Source of the DNA: Bacillus sp. AFS037270
GTDB taxonomy: Bacteria; Bacillota; Bacilli; Bacillales_B; DSM-18226
DNA: 64,000 bases
Direction: 5' to 3'
NCBI RefSeq assembly: GCF_002585305.1
Contig: NZ_NUNF01000013.1
Span: forward strand, 96,728-160,727
Positions 26,097 to 35,068 of the stretch are shown piece after piece. Positions within the stretch are counted from its first letter, which is position 1. Every line of letters begins with the position of its first letter. Under the pieces are notes generated by a model that searched no databases, was not told where the DNA came from, and saw only the letters and a list, made by a program, of their open reading frames with translations. The position numbers and the translations under genes were made by a program.

Positions 26097-27056
26097 TTAT
26101 TTCCCTCCTTCTGATTCGTAGTGAACCCAGAATTTTGATGTTGCAAAAATGATTGCCGTTAAAACCCCTACGATAATGAGCATGATCCATGCCATTGCAG
26201 CCGCATAGCCCATGTTGAAGAATTCGAATCCTTGTAAGAATAAATAAAGGGAGTATAAAAGTGTTCCATCCAAAGGTCCCCCGGTACCTTTTGAAATGAT
26301 AAACGCTGGAACAAATGTCATAAAGGCACCAATCGTCTGCATGACTGCATTAAATAAAATGACAGGGCTTAACATTGGAAGGGTAATTTTGATGAATTTA
26401 TGCCATCCGTTAGCACCGTCCACACTTGCGGCTTCATAGTAGCTTTTGGGAATCCCTTTTAATCCAGCTAAGAAGATTAACATCGAGGAACCAAACTGCC
26501 ACACTGACAAAAAGATTAACATCCATAAAGCAGCTGTCGGGTCACCGAACCATCTGACACTAGGGATACCTAGCAGTTCTAATAGAAGATTAATAATCCC
26601 TTTGTCTCCAAAGATGTTACGCCACATAATTGCGACAGCGACGCTCCCGCCAATCAGTGAAGGCAGATAAAATAAGGAACGGTATAAGCCAACTGCCCGA
26701 GATGCCGTATTTAATATCGCCGCAATTAGAAGTGCAAATGCTAGTCTTAGCGGTACACCAGCGAATACATAAATGAGGGTAACTTTTAATGATTGCCAAT
26801 ACCTTGGATCAGCAGTAAACATTTTTTTATAGTTTTCTAATCCAATCCATTGCGGAGCGGAAAATAGATTATATTTCGTAAATGATAAGTATAATGAAAC
26901 AAGTATAGGTATTAATGTAAAGGCAAGGAATCCAACCACAAAAGGGCTAATAAATAAATAGCCTTTTATATTTTCTTTAATTGCCCGTTTCCGTGCGCTC
27001 ACAGGTGCAATATAAATACTTTCTTGTACGTGTTCTTTTACGACGCGTGTAGCCAT
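26097..27056 (-). CDS. yesP: Sugar ABC importer permease (YesP-like)
   Basis: 319 residues, MalF type, with six membrane segments starting at YLFISPFVVGFLAFTLIPIL and the EAA loop YYEAASVDGANGWHKFIKITLP. The ATG at 27056 has AAAAGGAG 8 nt upstream; a 10-residue longer frame is not supported. A hairpin at 27103-27134 separates it from the preceding solute-binding-protein gene, which would allow more binding protein than permease. Confidence 0.88.
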   Translation of the reverse strand: MATRVVKEHVQESIYIAPVSARKRAIKENIKGYLFISPFVVGFLAFTLIPILVSLYLSFTKYNLFSAPQWIGLENYKKMFTADPRYWQSLKVTLIYVFAGVPLRLAFALLIAAILNTASRAVGLYRSLFYLPSLIGGSVAVAIMWRNIFGDKGIINLLLELLGIPSVRWFGDPTAALWMLIFLSVWQFGSSMLIFLAGLKGIPKSYYEAASVDGANGWHKFIKITLPMLSPVILFNAVMQTIGAFMTFVPAFIISKGTGGPLDGTLLYSLYLFLQGFEFFNMGYAAAMAWIMLIIVGVLTAIIFATSKFWVHYESEGGK

Positions 27057-27102
27057 TTTGCCATCTCCTTTTCTCCGGACCATCACCCTAAGATTGAAAG
27101 GG

Positions 27103-27134
27103 CGATAGCTGATCCGAGAAAGGACCAGCTATCG
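27103..27134 (-). terminator. Intercistronic hairpin, SBP/permease
   Basis: CGATAGCTG and CAGCTATCG pair with an inner CC/GG pair, no T-run. This is more likely an mRNA-stabilising or partial-attenuation structure than a full terminator. Confidence 0.6.
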
Positions 27135-27142
27135 GATTAAAA

Positions 27143-28453
27143 TTATTTCTTATTTTGAGCCAAAATGCTTTCAGCTTGTTGTCTAAATTGTTTTGCAGCA
27201 TCTTCTACTTTTAAGTTTCCATAGCTCATTTGCTCATTTAAGCTATCAAAAAGCTCGATAACTTCTCCTGCTCCAACTGGATCTGGACCATTAAATGCTG
27301 AACTATGTTTTTCAGCCCATTCAACATAAGTAAATACTTGTTGCTGTGCTGGAGAAAGAAGCGGCTTTAGGGCTTCTTTGACTGCTGCAGATCCTGGAAC
27401 ACCACGATCACCAAGCGCTAACTTGTTGGCTTCAATATCATTAGTTAGGAAGTTAATAAACTTTGCTGCCTCTTCTTTATGCTCAGAGTTATTCGCAATT
27501 GACCAGAACATACTTGGTTTTAAGAATAATCCTTTATCACTATCTGGTCCTGGCATGCTGCTGATTTCAAGCGGTCTGTTTGCAACCTGCTGAATACCAA
27601 CAAACTGGTTAGACCATTGCCAAATACCGATTGCTTTTTGTTTTACAACAGGATCATCTTCGATTCCTTTTACCTGTGCCATATAGTCAGGTGTTGGAAC
27701 CGCTTTATCCTTTACTAAACCTGAAGTCATTTTGAAGAAATCTACGAATAATTTGTCATCCTTATATCCTAAACCTGTACCATTCTTGTTATAAAGAGAC
27801 TTTCCTTGTGTTCTTAAATAGTAATTAAAAAATACGTCTGCCTTAACACCAGTATCTACAAATAGGCCCGCAGCCTTTGCTTTTTTAGCAAGTTCTTGAT
27901 AATCATCCCATGTCCAGTTTTCATCAAGTGATTCAACACCGGCTTTTTTAAGTAAGGCTGGGTCATATTGATAACCAAGTACGTTTACCCCTGCATTAAG
28001 TCCGTATAGTTTGTCACCAAGTTTTCCGCCATCAATAATATTTTGATTGGTGTCTTTGGTGTCGATTTGTTTGTCTAAATATGGAGTTAAATCAGCGATT
28101 TGATTGTTTTCTGCATACTGTGAGAAATAAGAAAGGTCCATTTGAATAATATCTGGTAATTGGTTGGCAGCTGCTTGTGGAGCTAGCTTTTTCCAATAAT
28201 CATCCCAGCTGGCATATTCTGCTTCAATCTTCACATTAGGGTTTTGCTTCTCATACATATCAATGATTTTTAATGTGTAATCATGTCTTGGCTGCGATCC
28301 CCACCAAGCAATACGAAGTGTAACTTTTTCATCTTTACTTGCAGCTTTTTCTTTCCCATCAGATTCGCTCTTACTTGTGGTACTGCTTCCGCTACATGCT
28401 GCTAATGAGAATACTAGAATAAGTGAAAACAGCATAACCATGAACTTTTTCAT
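27143..28453 (-). CDS. Extracellular solute-binding lipoprotein, YesO paralogue
   Basis: 436 residues. A lipoprotein signal peptide ends in SLAACSGSS (lipidated Cys about residue 20) and is followed by a family 1 sugar-binding fold; LRIAWWGSQPRHDYTLKIID and ANQLPDIIQMDLSYF are shared almost word for word with the neighbouring YesO. It is the binding protein nearest the YesPQ permeases. The pair looks like a duplication: YesO stays with the two-component genes and this copy leads the permease genes. A palindromic cre-like box is 26 nt upstream. Confidence 0.87.
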   Translation of the reverse strand: MKKFMVMLFSLILVFSLAACSGSSTTSKSESDGKEKAASKDEKVTLRIAWWGSQPRHDYTLKIIDMYEKQNPNVKIEAEYASWDDYWKKLAPQAAANQLPDIIQMDLSYFSQYAENNQIADLTPYLDKQIDTKDTNQNIIDGGKLGDKLYGLNAGVNVLGYQYDPALLKKAGVESLDENWTWDDYQELAKKAKAAGLFVDTGVKADVFFNYYLRTQGKSLYNKNGTGLGYKDDKLFVDFFKMTSGLVKDKAVPTPDYMAQVKGIEDDPVVKQKAIGIWQWSNQFVGIQQVANRPLEISSMPGPDSDKGLFLKPSMFWSIANNSEHKEEAAKFINFLTNDIEANKLALGDRGVPGSAAVKEALKPLLSPAQQQVFTYVEWAEKHSSAFNGPDPVGAGEVIELFDSLNEQMSYGNLKVEDAAKQFRQQAESILAQNKK

Positions 28454-28478
28454 TAGTTGAATCCCCCTTTTTCCTTTT

Positions 28479-28492
28479 TGTAAGTGTTTACA
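28479..28492 (-). promoter_or_regulatory. Palindromic cre-like box
   Basis: TGTAAGTGTTTACA is fully palindromic in its arms and fits 13 of 14 cre positions (the central C is T). It lies 26-39 nt upstream of the second SBP gene, suggesting CcpA control of the importer. Confidence 0.55.
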
Positions 28493-28579
28493 TTTGTAAT
28501 TATACCTTCACTATTAGAATTGTCTGAATATAAATAACCGAGTAGTTTGTTTAAAAATCAGACATTCTATTATTAATAT

Positions 28580-28627
28580 TAAAAAAAGACTCCGATATGG
28601 GTAATATACATTCCCCAACGGAGTCTT
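28580..28627 (-). terminator. Rho-independent terminator of yesMNO
   Basis: AAGACTCCG and CGGAGTCTT pair across a loop containing a further imperfect stem, followed on the minus strand by TTTTTAAT. It starts 11 nt after yesO and separates it from the second SBP gene. Confidence 0.85.
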
Positions 28628-28637
28628 CCTGAGTTAC

Positions 28638-29930
28638 TTATTTATTTTTCTTAAGTATTTCATTTGCCTCTTTTCTAAATTTCTGTGCCCCTTCCCGCGG
28701 TGTGATTTTTTTAAAAAGAATTTGCTCAGATATGTCCTGTAACAAATGAACAACCTCAATTCCTCCAAGTGGATCTGCTATTTCAACATTGTTGTTAGTA
28801 TTTTCAACATTGAATACGTAGTCAAAAGCCTTTTTCTGTTCTGTGGATAGGCCCTTTTTGACTGTCTCCGCCACTTTAGATGAAACTGGAACACCTCTTT
28901 CACCTTTAATTAACTTATTAGCTTCAATATCATTAACAAAAAAATTAATAAATCTTGCGGCGGCCTCCTTATGTTTTGAGCTTTTGGTGATTGAAAAAAG
29001 CATACTGGCTCTTACAGACAAACTTGTCTGTTGATTTGGCCCTGGCGGGACAAAAATCTCAAGTGACTGTCCTGATTCTTTTGAAAAACTATAATATTGA
29101 TTGGAATATGCCCATGTCATCGGAGCTTGTTGTCTCACTAATAACTCATCTTCAATCCCTTTAATCTGTTCTGTTACATCAACCCTCGGGAACGCTCCTT
29201 CGTCCAATAATCTTAATTGTCTATCAAAATAATCGACAAATAATTGATCATCTTCATATCCTAATGAAGTACCCTCTGGATTATATAAATTCTTTCCATT
29301 TGTTCGCAAAAAGTAGGGGAAAAATACCTCAGGCGGTTTCATTCCATTAGTTCCATATATATTTTTTTGTTTGTGAACCTCCATAGCTATTTTTTCAAAG
29401 TCTTCCCATGTCCAATTCTGTTTAGGGACCTGATTTGTTGCAGAGGCAACTAAATTCGGGTCCATTATTACAGCAGGGGCATTTAAACCTAATGGGAAAC
29501 CATAAATTTGGTCCTCCACTTTTCCCCCTAAAAGGATTTTCTCATCAATGTATTTGGTGTTAATGGTTTTATTTTCGATGTAGGGTGTTAAATCTTCAAG
29601 TAAATTATTGGCGCTATATGCTTTTAAATAGAGAAGATCCATTTGCATAATGTCTGGTAACTGGTTTGCAGCGGCCATTGGAGCTAACCGCTTCCAATAA
29701 TCATCCCAATTTGAAAATTCAAATTCAATATGGATGTCTGGGTTCTTTTCTTCAAACAATTTTATAACCTTCAGCGTATAATCATGTCTAGGCTGTTCGC
29801 CCCACCAAGCAAACCTCAGGTTGATTTTCTCTTCTTTATTCTTGGAAGAATCCGCACTGCTGCTTTCTGAACATCCAGTGAAGGCCAACATTACTACCAG
29901 GGGTAAAATGGAGATTAATAGTTTTTTCAT
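28638..29930 (-). CDS. yesO: Solute-binding lipoprotein YesO
   Basis: 430 residues. The signal peptide MKKLLISILPLVVMLAFTGC ends at the lipidated Cys. The mature part follows B. subtilis YesO closely: LRFAWWGEQPRHDYTLKVI, VFFPYFLRTNGKNLY and LIKGERGVPVS. It binds RG-I oligosaccharides for YesPQ. The start ATG at 29930 has AAGGGG upstream; the frame could extend 42 residues further but that part would overlap yesN and lacks a leader. Gene order yesM-yesN-yesO is as in B. subtilis, but a terminator and a second SBP now lie before yesP. Confidence 0.88.
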   Translation of the reverse strand: MKKLLISILPLVVMLAFTGCSESSSADSSKNKEEKINLRFAWWGEQPRHDYTLKVIKLFEEKNPDIHIEFEFSNWDDYWKRLAPMAAANQLPDIMQMDLLYLKAYSANNLLEDLTPYIENKTINTKYIDEKILLGGKVEDQIYGFPLGLNAPAVIMDPNLVASATNQVPKQNWTWEDFEKIAMEVHKQKNIYGTNGMKPPEVFFPYFLRTNGKNLYNPEGTSLGYEDDQLFVDYFDRQLRLLDEGAFPRVDVTEQIKGIEDELLVRQQAPMTWAYSNQYYSFSKESGQSLEIFVPPGPNQQTSLSVRASMLFSITKSSKHKEAAARFINFFVNDIEANKLIKGERGVPVSSKVAETVKKGLSTEQKKAFDYVFNVENTNNNVEIADPLGGIEVVHLLQDISEQILFKKITPREGAQKFRKEANEILKKNK

Positions 29931-29955
29931 CGTTTTATTCCCCTTTTGTCTCATT

Positions 29956-31518
29956 TTACATACCTTGGACAGATTCTCGTTTATATTCAGATGGCGTAAA
30001 TCCCGTTTGCTTTTTGAAAACCTGACTAAAATATTGGGCATTTTCCCCAAACCCAATTTTTTCTGCTAACTCAAAGATTTTTACATCGCTTTCATTTTCA
30101 ATCATATAAATCGCCTTTTCGATTCGGACCCGAGTCAGATAATTAGAGAATTTCTCGCCCGTTTCTTTTTTAAATAGCTTTCCAAGATAATCAGCATTCA
30201 TATACAACATCTCATTTGCAACCCACTGCAGGCTGAGCTGAGGATCAGCTATATGGTTTTCTATAATTTCAAGTACTCTGCTGATAATGGCGGAATGTCT
30301 ATTTTTGGTTTGTTGAAAAAATACATCCGTTATTTCCTCAGCGATATCCTTGAAAAAGGACTTCATACTTTGAATTGTTTCTAATTCTAAAAGAACCTGC
30401 AGCTTTGTTAAATATGAGTTCATACTATTGGTATCGCACAAACGAATCATGCTATTAAAAAGTTGAATGACATATGATTTTGTAGCACTTATATCGAATC
30501 TCAAATCGGCTAAATAGTCGAAAAAAGTTATAATTTCATCCTCAACTTCTCTCCAACAGCCTGATTTGACTAATCGGCAGAATTTCTGATCATCATAATA
30601 AAATTCCTGCTGATCATGATCATTATTTTGATTATCTATGTCTTCTTTGGTAATAATGCTGCCTTCACCTAAATAAAAACGATAATTTAGACAATCCAGT
30701 GCTTCCTTGTATAATTTATTCGCAATGCTGATATTCCCGGTTTCACTTACAGCAATGGTGCAATCCAGTTGATAATATTGATAAAAGTTTTTTCTAATCT
30801 TTTCAATTTTTTCATGCAGCAGACTATTTTCACCATTATCCTTTACAAGGATTAAAATTAATTCTCCTACTGAGCAACTAAGAATATATGATTTAAAATT
30901 TAGTTCAGCTATGTTCTTTATGGCAAACAATTGCTCAACTTGAAATGGGCCCTCAATCTGGAATAAAACTAGGCGAACATTGGATATGTCTAAATCTAAC
31001 TCAAGAAGTTTTTGATAGGATTTAGAGTCGGTATTTTCATAAATATTTGTAATATATTCCTTCAACCACTGTTCCTTTGCATAAGGAAGAACATTTTTAA
31101 GGGTTTCTTGCATATTATTAATAAATTGTTCCCGCTCTTTCTCCTGATTTAACTCTTCACTTATTTCCTTAAGTGCTTCGATAATCGTATTTTCATTACA
31201 GGGTTTAAGCAGGTAATGTTTAACCCCATACACCATTGCCTGCTTGGCATAATCAAATTCACTAAACCCCGATAACAATATAAAACGGATCTCTGGATAA
31301 TGTTCATGTACTTTTGCCACCAATTCAAGCCCATTCATTCCAGGCATTTTAATATCACTAATAACAATATCCGGCTTATTCTGAGTGATTTTTTCAAAGG
31401 CTTCAAGTCCATTCTTTGCCGTCCCCATTAAACTTGTCCCGATTGACTCCCATTTAATCACTTTTGACATACCGTCAGTTATGATTCTTTCATCATCAAC
31501 TAACAATACTTTGTACAT
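29956..31518 (-). CDS. yesN: Response regulator with AraC DNA-binding domain (YesN)
   Basis: 520 residues: receiver domain 1-120 with phospho-acceptor Asp55 (IVISDIKMPG), a long middle helical region, and a C-terminal pair of AraC helix-turn-helix motifs ending in YFSQVFKKQTGFTPSEYK. It is phosphorylated by YesM and expected to activate RG-I genes. Start ATG at 31518 has GGGGGG 6 nt upstream and overlaps the last 23 nt of yesM, giving coupled translation. Confidence 0.92.
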   Translation of the reverse strand: MYKVLLVDDERIITDGMSKVIKWESIGTSLMGTAKNGLEAFEKITQNKPDIVISDIKMPGMNGLELVAKVHEHYPEIRFILLSGFSEFDYAKQAMVYGVKHYLLKPCNENTIIEALKEISEELNQEKEREQFINNMQETLKNVLPYAKEQWLKEYITNIYENTDSKSYQKLLELDLDISNVRLVLFQIEGPFQVEQLFAIKNIAELNFKSYILSCSVGELILILVKDNGENSLLHEKIEKIRKNFYQYYQLDCTIAVSETGNISIANKLYKEALDCLNYRFYLGEGSIITKEDIDNQNNDHDQQEFYYDDQKFCRLVKSGCWREVEDEIITFFDYLADLRFDISATKSYVIQLFNSMIRLCDTNSMNSYLTKLQVLLELETIQSMKSFFKDIAEEITDVFFQQTKNRHSAIISRVLEIIENHIADPQLSLQWVANEMLYMNADYLGKLFKKETGEKFSNYLTRVRIEKAIYMIENESDVKIFELAEKIGFGENAQYFSQVFKKQTGFTPSEYKRESVQGM

Positions 31519-33286
31519 GTTCTTCCCCCCTGTCATATGGCAGAACTATGATGATTTTAGCTCCATTATTAGGTTCACTCTCAATTTCAACTCCGTAATC
31601 GTTTCCAAATGAAAGTTTAATCCGATCAATAATATTGGCTAATCCAATTCCTTGCCCTCTTGTCTTTACCTCCCCTTTCCTTAATTTTTCTAAAAAGTCT
31701 GGCTCCATTCCAGGACCATTATCTTCAACGATTAGCTGGAAATTTTCTTTATTTACTACTGAATAAATTCTTATTTTACATACATCTACCATATTCTCCA
31801 GCGCATAATGGATGGCATTTTCCACGAGGGGCTGCAAGGTTAGTTTAGGTATATAGACATCAAACAGGTCAGAATCAACCTGCATGTTAAAGTCCAATCT
31901 TTCTTCAAATCTATATTTTTGAATGACTATATAATTCTTAACAATGTTTAACTCATCTTCAATCGGGATGAGTTTCTTCTTTAGGCTGATTGAATTTCGC
32001 AGCAGAAAACCAAGCGCTTCAACCATTTTAGATATTTGGTCTTGATCATTCATTTTAGCGAGCCAGTTAATTGACTCCAAGGTGTTGTATAAAAAGTGAG
32101 GATTGATCTGTGCTTGTAAGGCTTTAAATTCAGTTTCTTTTATTGTAAGCTGCTTTGAGAGGTTTTCATTTACCAATTCATCAATTTGTTGAGTCATACC
32201 TTGAAAGGTTTCATGTAACTTACCTACCTCATCATTTGAGAGGACAGAAGACTTCATGAAACCCTTCTGAGCTTCCTTAAAATCACCATTTTGCACGTAT
32301 TGCATACCCTCAACTAAGTTCTCTAAAGGAATAGTTATATTTCTGACAAATCTAATGCCAAGGACCGTTACAATAAAAAACATTAAAATAAAAATGATGA
32401 TAAGTACTGTTTTTATAAAACTAATATTCTTAAAGATTTGATTAAATGGTATAGCATTCACATAGCTCCAATCAAAGTAATGAGAGTTGATGTGAACTAG
32501 GAAATAATTTTTACCTCCGATCGTTTTTATTTGATAACCGGGGTTCTCATTTATGGACAGGGCTATTTTTTTCAACGGGCTTGCAGAATTTGTCGGATAA
32601 ATTAGTTCTTTATCATTGGTGATTAAAAACTCGCCATCAATTTTACTTGATCCCTCAAAGAGGCTGCTGACAAGTTTGTCCATATTCATATTAATAATCA
32701 ATGTACCTAGCGGTTCAAAACTCAAATTCTTATATTGTCTAATTTCTCGAGCCGTAACAATCGTAAAATCATTTCCATGGGGGTTTACCCAGATGTTTTT
32801 TCCATCTGCTAATAATGCTTCTCGTAAAATACTCATTTTTAGATCAGATGGTAATTTAAAAGATCTAGGGCCAGCAACGTACTCTTCCCCGTTCGTGTCG
32901 ACAAGAATTACGGATTGAATATATTTCTCGTTGTTCACGTAGCTTAATAATTTATCCACCATATTTGAATGAATACGATATTGTTCATACTCTGTCCTCT
33001 TTTCACCGTTTGTTGCTAAGTACTGTTGAATTTGAGGATCGGTCAAGATATTGTAAGAAACATCTTCCATTTTTTGAAGTTCATTTTCAATGATATTGGA
33101 GGATGTACTTAACACTTGGGAAGATTTACTGTAGATTTGTTCATCATAAATATGAAAAGCATATTGTAATCCAAAGAAGGTAAATAAAAAGGAACTAATC
33201 ATAATCCATGAAACTAAAATAAACAGTTTATATTTAATTTTTAGATTGGCATATTTTCTTTTCGACAAATCAAAAACTGTCTTCAT
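31496..33286 (-). CDS. yesM: Sensor histidine kinase YesM
   Basis: 596 residues: TM1 about 20-43, an extracellular double-Cache-like sensor region, TM2 about 292-314, HAMP linker, then the His_kinase (PF06580-type) module with His397 in QINPHFLYN and an ATPase domain with NAIHYALENM, DNGPGM and GQGIGLANI. It probably senses extracellular pectin fragments, perhaps through a solute-binding protein. Start ATG 33286 has GGAG 9 nt upstream; a TTG at 33301 in the same frame is less likely. Confidence 0.9.
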   Translation of the reverse strand: MKTVFDLSKRKYANLKIKYKLFILVSWIMISSFLFTFFGLQYAFHIYDEQIYSKSSQVLSTSSNIIENELQKMEDVSYNILTDPQIQQYLATNGEKRTEYEQYRIHSNMVDKLLSYVNNEKYIQSVILVDTNGEEYVAGPRSFKLPSDLKMSILREALLADGKNIWVNPHGNDFTIVTAREIRQYKNLSFEPLGTLIINMNMDKLVSSLFEGSSKIDGEFLITNDKELIYPTNSASPLKKIALSINENPGYQIKTIGGKNYFLVHINSHYFDWSYVNAIPFNQIFKNISFIKTVLIIIFILMFFIVTVLGIRFVRNITIPLENLVEGMQYVQNGDFKEAQKGFMKSSVLSNDEVGKLHETFQGMTQQIDELVNENLSKQLTIKETEFKALQAQINPHFLYNTLESINWLAKMNDQDQISKMVEALGFLLRNSISLKKKLIPIEDELNIVKNYIVIQKYRFEERLDFNMQVDSDLFDVYIPKLTLQPLVENAIHYALENMVDVCKIRIYSVVNKENFQLIVEDNGPGMEPDFLEKLRKGEVKTRGQGIGLANIIDRIKLSFGNDYGVEIESEPNNGAKIIIVLPYDRGEEHVQSIVS

Positions 33287-33440
33287 TAGAGTTTTCTCCA
33301 ATAGATTATTTTTGAATATTTATAACTTTTAGCAGACTGAAAGCGTCATCATATTCTTTATATTGTAAATCATTCTACAAAATTTTTAAACCTTCGAGAT
33401 ACTTCAAATTTAGATAGTTTCATATGAATTAAATTTGGAA

Positions 33441-33476
33441 TAAAAAATCCATATCGCCTTTGCACTGATATGGATT
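33441..33476 (-). terminator. Rho-independent terminator
   Basis: A 10-bp stem AATCCATATC / GATATGGATT with an 11-nt loop is followed on the minus strand by TTTTTA. It ends the transcript of the YesU/YesV-like genes before yesM. Confidence 0.85.
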
Positions 33477-33560
33477 AAACGTAATTTATTATGTTTTTCA
33501 GTTACTTATTTTCCAGCTTCCAAGTTAGTGGATTATGCAATCACTAAACTCACCTAAGCT

Positions 33561-34190
33561 TTACTTAGAGACACCTTGCCCCGCCCTCTGTATTTTTGAA
33601 AATGCAAAGAAAGAAGACCACATAATGATAACTGCCGTCGTACTTCCGCTAAATATTGGGATTAATCCAGGGACCGTTGTCATCAAAAGGTAAATGGCAA
33701 TCCCCCCCATCGCCATCAAAATGGTAGAAAGTGGATTCATTAACATGATGATAAAAGAACTTTTCAGAACCTGATGTACCTTAACATCGTAGTGCACAAA
33801 AGTAGGAAATGCATAAAAAACGGTTAATACAAAGCCAATACAAATAAGGAGAGCAGGATAATACATCAAATTAATTAGTCCACTCGTATTCTTTAGCAAA
33901 TGAACATCGACATATAAGAAATATCCAAGAACAAGCAGAACTAGACCTAATAGATTACCTTTTATAAAATCCTTTTTGTAAGACTCCCAAAAAGTTTTAA
34001 AGACAGGAATATCGAAATCCCCCATTAACATTTTCCTCACGATTACAAACATTGCGATGGTTGCAGGAAAAAAGCCAAAAACAACTAAACCAAGGATAGA
34101 AAAGACAATCCATAAGAGATTAATATAGGCAAGCTTCATAATCCAATCACAAAGTTTATAAAATGCGCCGATTGCGCCATTCATCTGCAT
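33561..34190 (-). CDS. yesV: DUF624 membrane protein (YesV-like)
   Basis: 209 residues with four or five membrane segments (AYINLLWIVFSILGLVVFGFF, LLGLVLLVLGYFLYV, LLICIGFVLTVFYAFPTF, ILMAMGGIAIYLLM). It follows a YesU gene, as yesV does in B. subtilis, so the name is by synteny; sequence alone cannot separate it from YesL. Function is unknown. The paralogue at 24535-25179 shares the N-terminal pattern (YKLxDWIxKLAxxNLLW). Confidence 0.75.
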   Translation of the reverse strand: MQMNGAIGAFYKLCDWIMKLAYINLLWIVFSILGLVVFGFFPATIAMFVIVRKMLMGDFDIPVFKTFWESYKKDFIKGNLLGLVLLVLGYFLYVDVHLLKNTSGLINLMYYPALLICIGFVLTVFYAFPTFVHYDVKVHQVLKSSFIIMLMNPLSTILMAMGGIAIYLLMTTVPGLIPIFSGSTTAVIIMWSSFFAFSKIQRAGQGVSK

Positions 34191-34213
34191 GACTCCATCC
34201 CCCTATTTAACTA

Positions 34214-34906
34214 CTACTTTATTATTGCCTGGTGAATCATTAAATTAGCGTAGGCTGCTTTCATTGGTGCCATTTGCCTGAAACCAATTTTTCCTCCGCC
34301 ATACACAGGGCCATACGTATGACCGTCATCTTCCCATTCAAGTACCACCAATTCATTAATGGAAAACTGTACAATCCCTTCATATTTTACTAATTTCATA
34401 TGATAAGGAGGAAGGGCATCCTCTACGGGTGGAAGTGGATCAGCACCAATAGCCGCTAGGTGGAAGCCAAAGCTTTTTCGTAAATTGCATGTTCGGAACG
34501 CCCGTTCATCTGCGTACTTATGCCTGAAATAGGACAAGTGCAGTGAATTAATAGCACCTGAATGGTACTCCGGATACTGACCATGCCGAACCCGCAATTG
34601 TGGATCAAAGAGGTCCTCTCCATTTCTTCCGGCCGCCGCGAAAAAGAACATACAGAGACCTGGTTCCCGAACAGGATAAAAGTCCCATTCGATCATAATT
34701 TGGTCTGGAAAATCGACTGGACACCAATAAACCCAGTGTGCACGGTCCCCATAAATTACTGGATCAAGTTCGTTTTCTAAATGCATGCGGTTATGTTCAA
34801 AGCTTATCTTTGCTCTTCCTTCTAATTTCCAATCCTCAATATCTGTGTGCACTGTAAGAGGATTAGCGTAGAGGCATTCTCCTTTTTCAAATTGTTTAAA
34901 TATCAC
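34214..34906 (-). CDS. yesU: YesU-like DUF1961 family protein
   Basis: 230 residues, an all-beta jelly-roll-like protein. Conserved stretches AAAGRNGEDLFDPQLR, YPEYHSGAINSLHLSYFRHK, RTCNLRKSFGFHLAAIGADP and KIGFRQMAPMKAAYANL match YesU. Its fold resembles glycan-binding or glycosidase beta-sandwiches; biochemical role is unproven. GTG start with AGGGAGGG 7 nt upstream. No signal peptide, hence cytosolic. Confidence 0.88.
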   Translation of the reverse strand: MIFKQFEKGECLYANPLTVHTDIEDWKLEGRAKISFEHNRMHLENELDPVIYGDRAHWVYWCPVDFPDQIMIEWDFYPVREPGLCMFFFAAAGRNGEDLFDPQLRVRHGQYPEYHSGAINSLHLSYFRHKYADERAFRTCNLRKSFGFHLAAIGADPLPPVEDALPPYHMKLVKYEGIVQFSINELVVLEWEDDGHTYGPVYGGGKIGFRQMAPMKAAYANLMIHQAIIK

Positions 34907-35031
34907 TAAGCTGTCCCTCCCTTAAAGGTGAATTCGATCATTATTTACCTTACAATATAAATTCCTAATACTTTTCCTACAACCATACTTTTTTGCCATA
35001 ACTGTTTATAGACTATACAAGTAGCTTTTTA

Positions 35032-35068
35032 AAACAAAAAAATGATGGCTTTAGTTAACCATCATTTT
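35032..35068 (-). terminator. Terminator overlapping the yesS stop codon
   Basis: AAAATGATGG / CCATCATTTT (35039-35048 and 35059-35068) pair, with a T-run on the minus strand. The TAA stop codon of the regulator gene lies in the 10-nt loop, so termination and the end of translation coincide. Confidence 0.85.
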
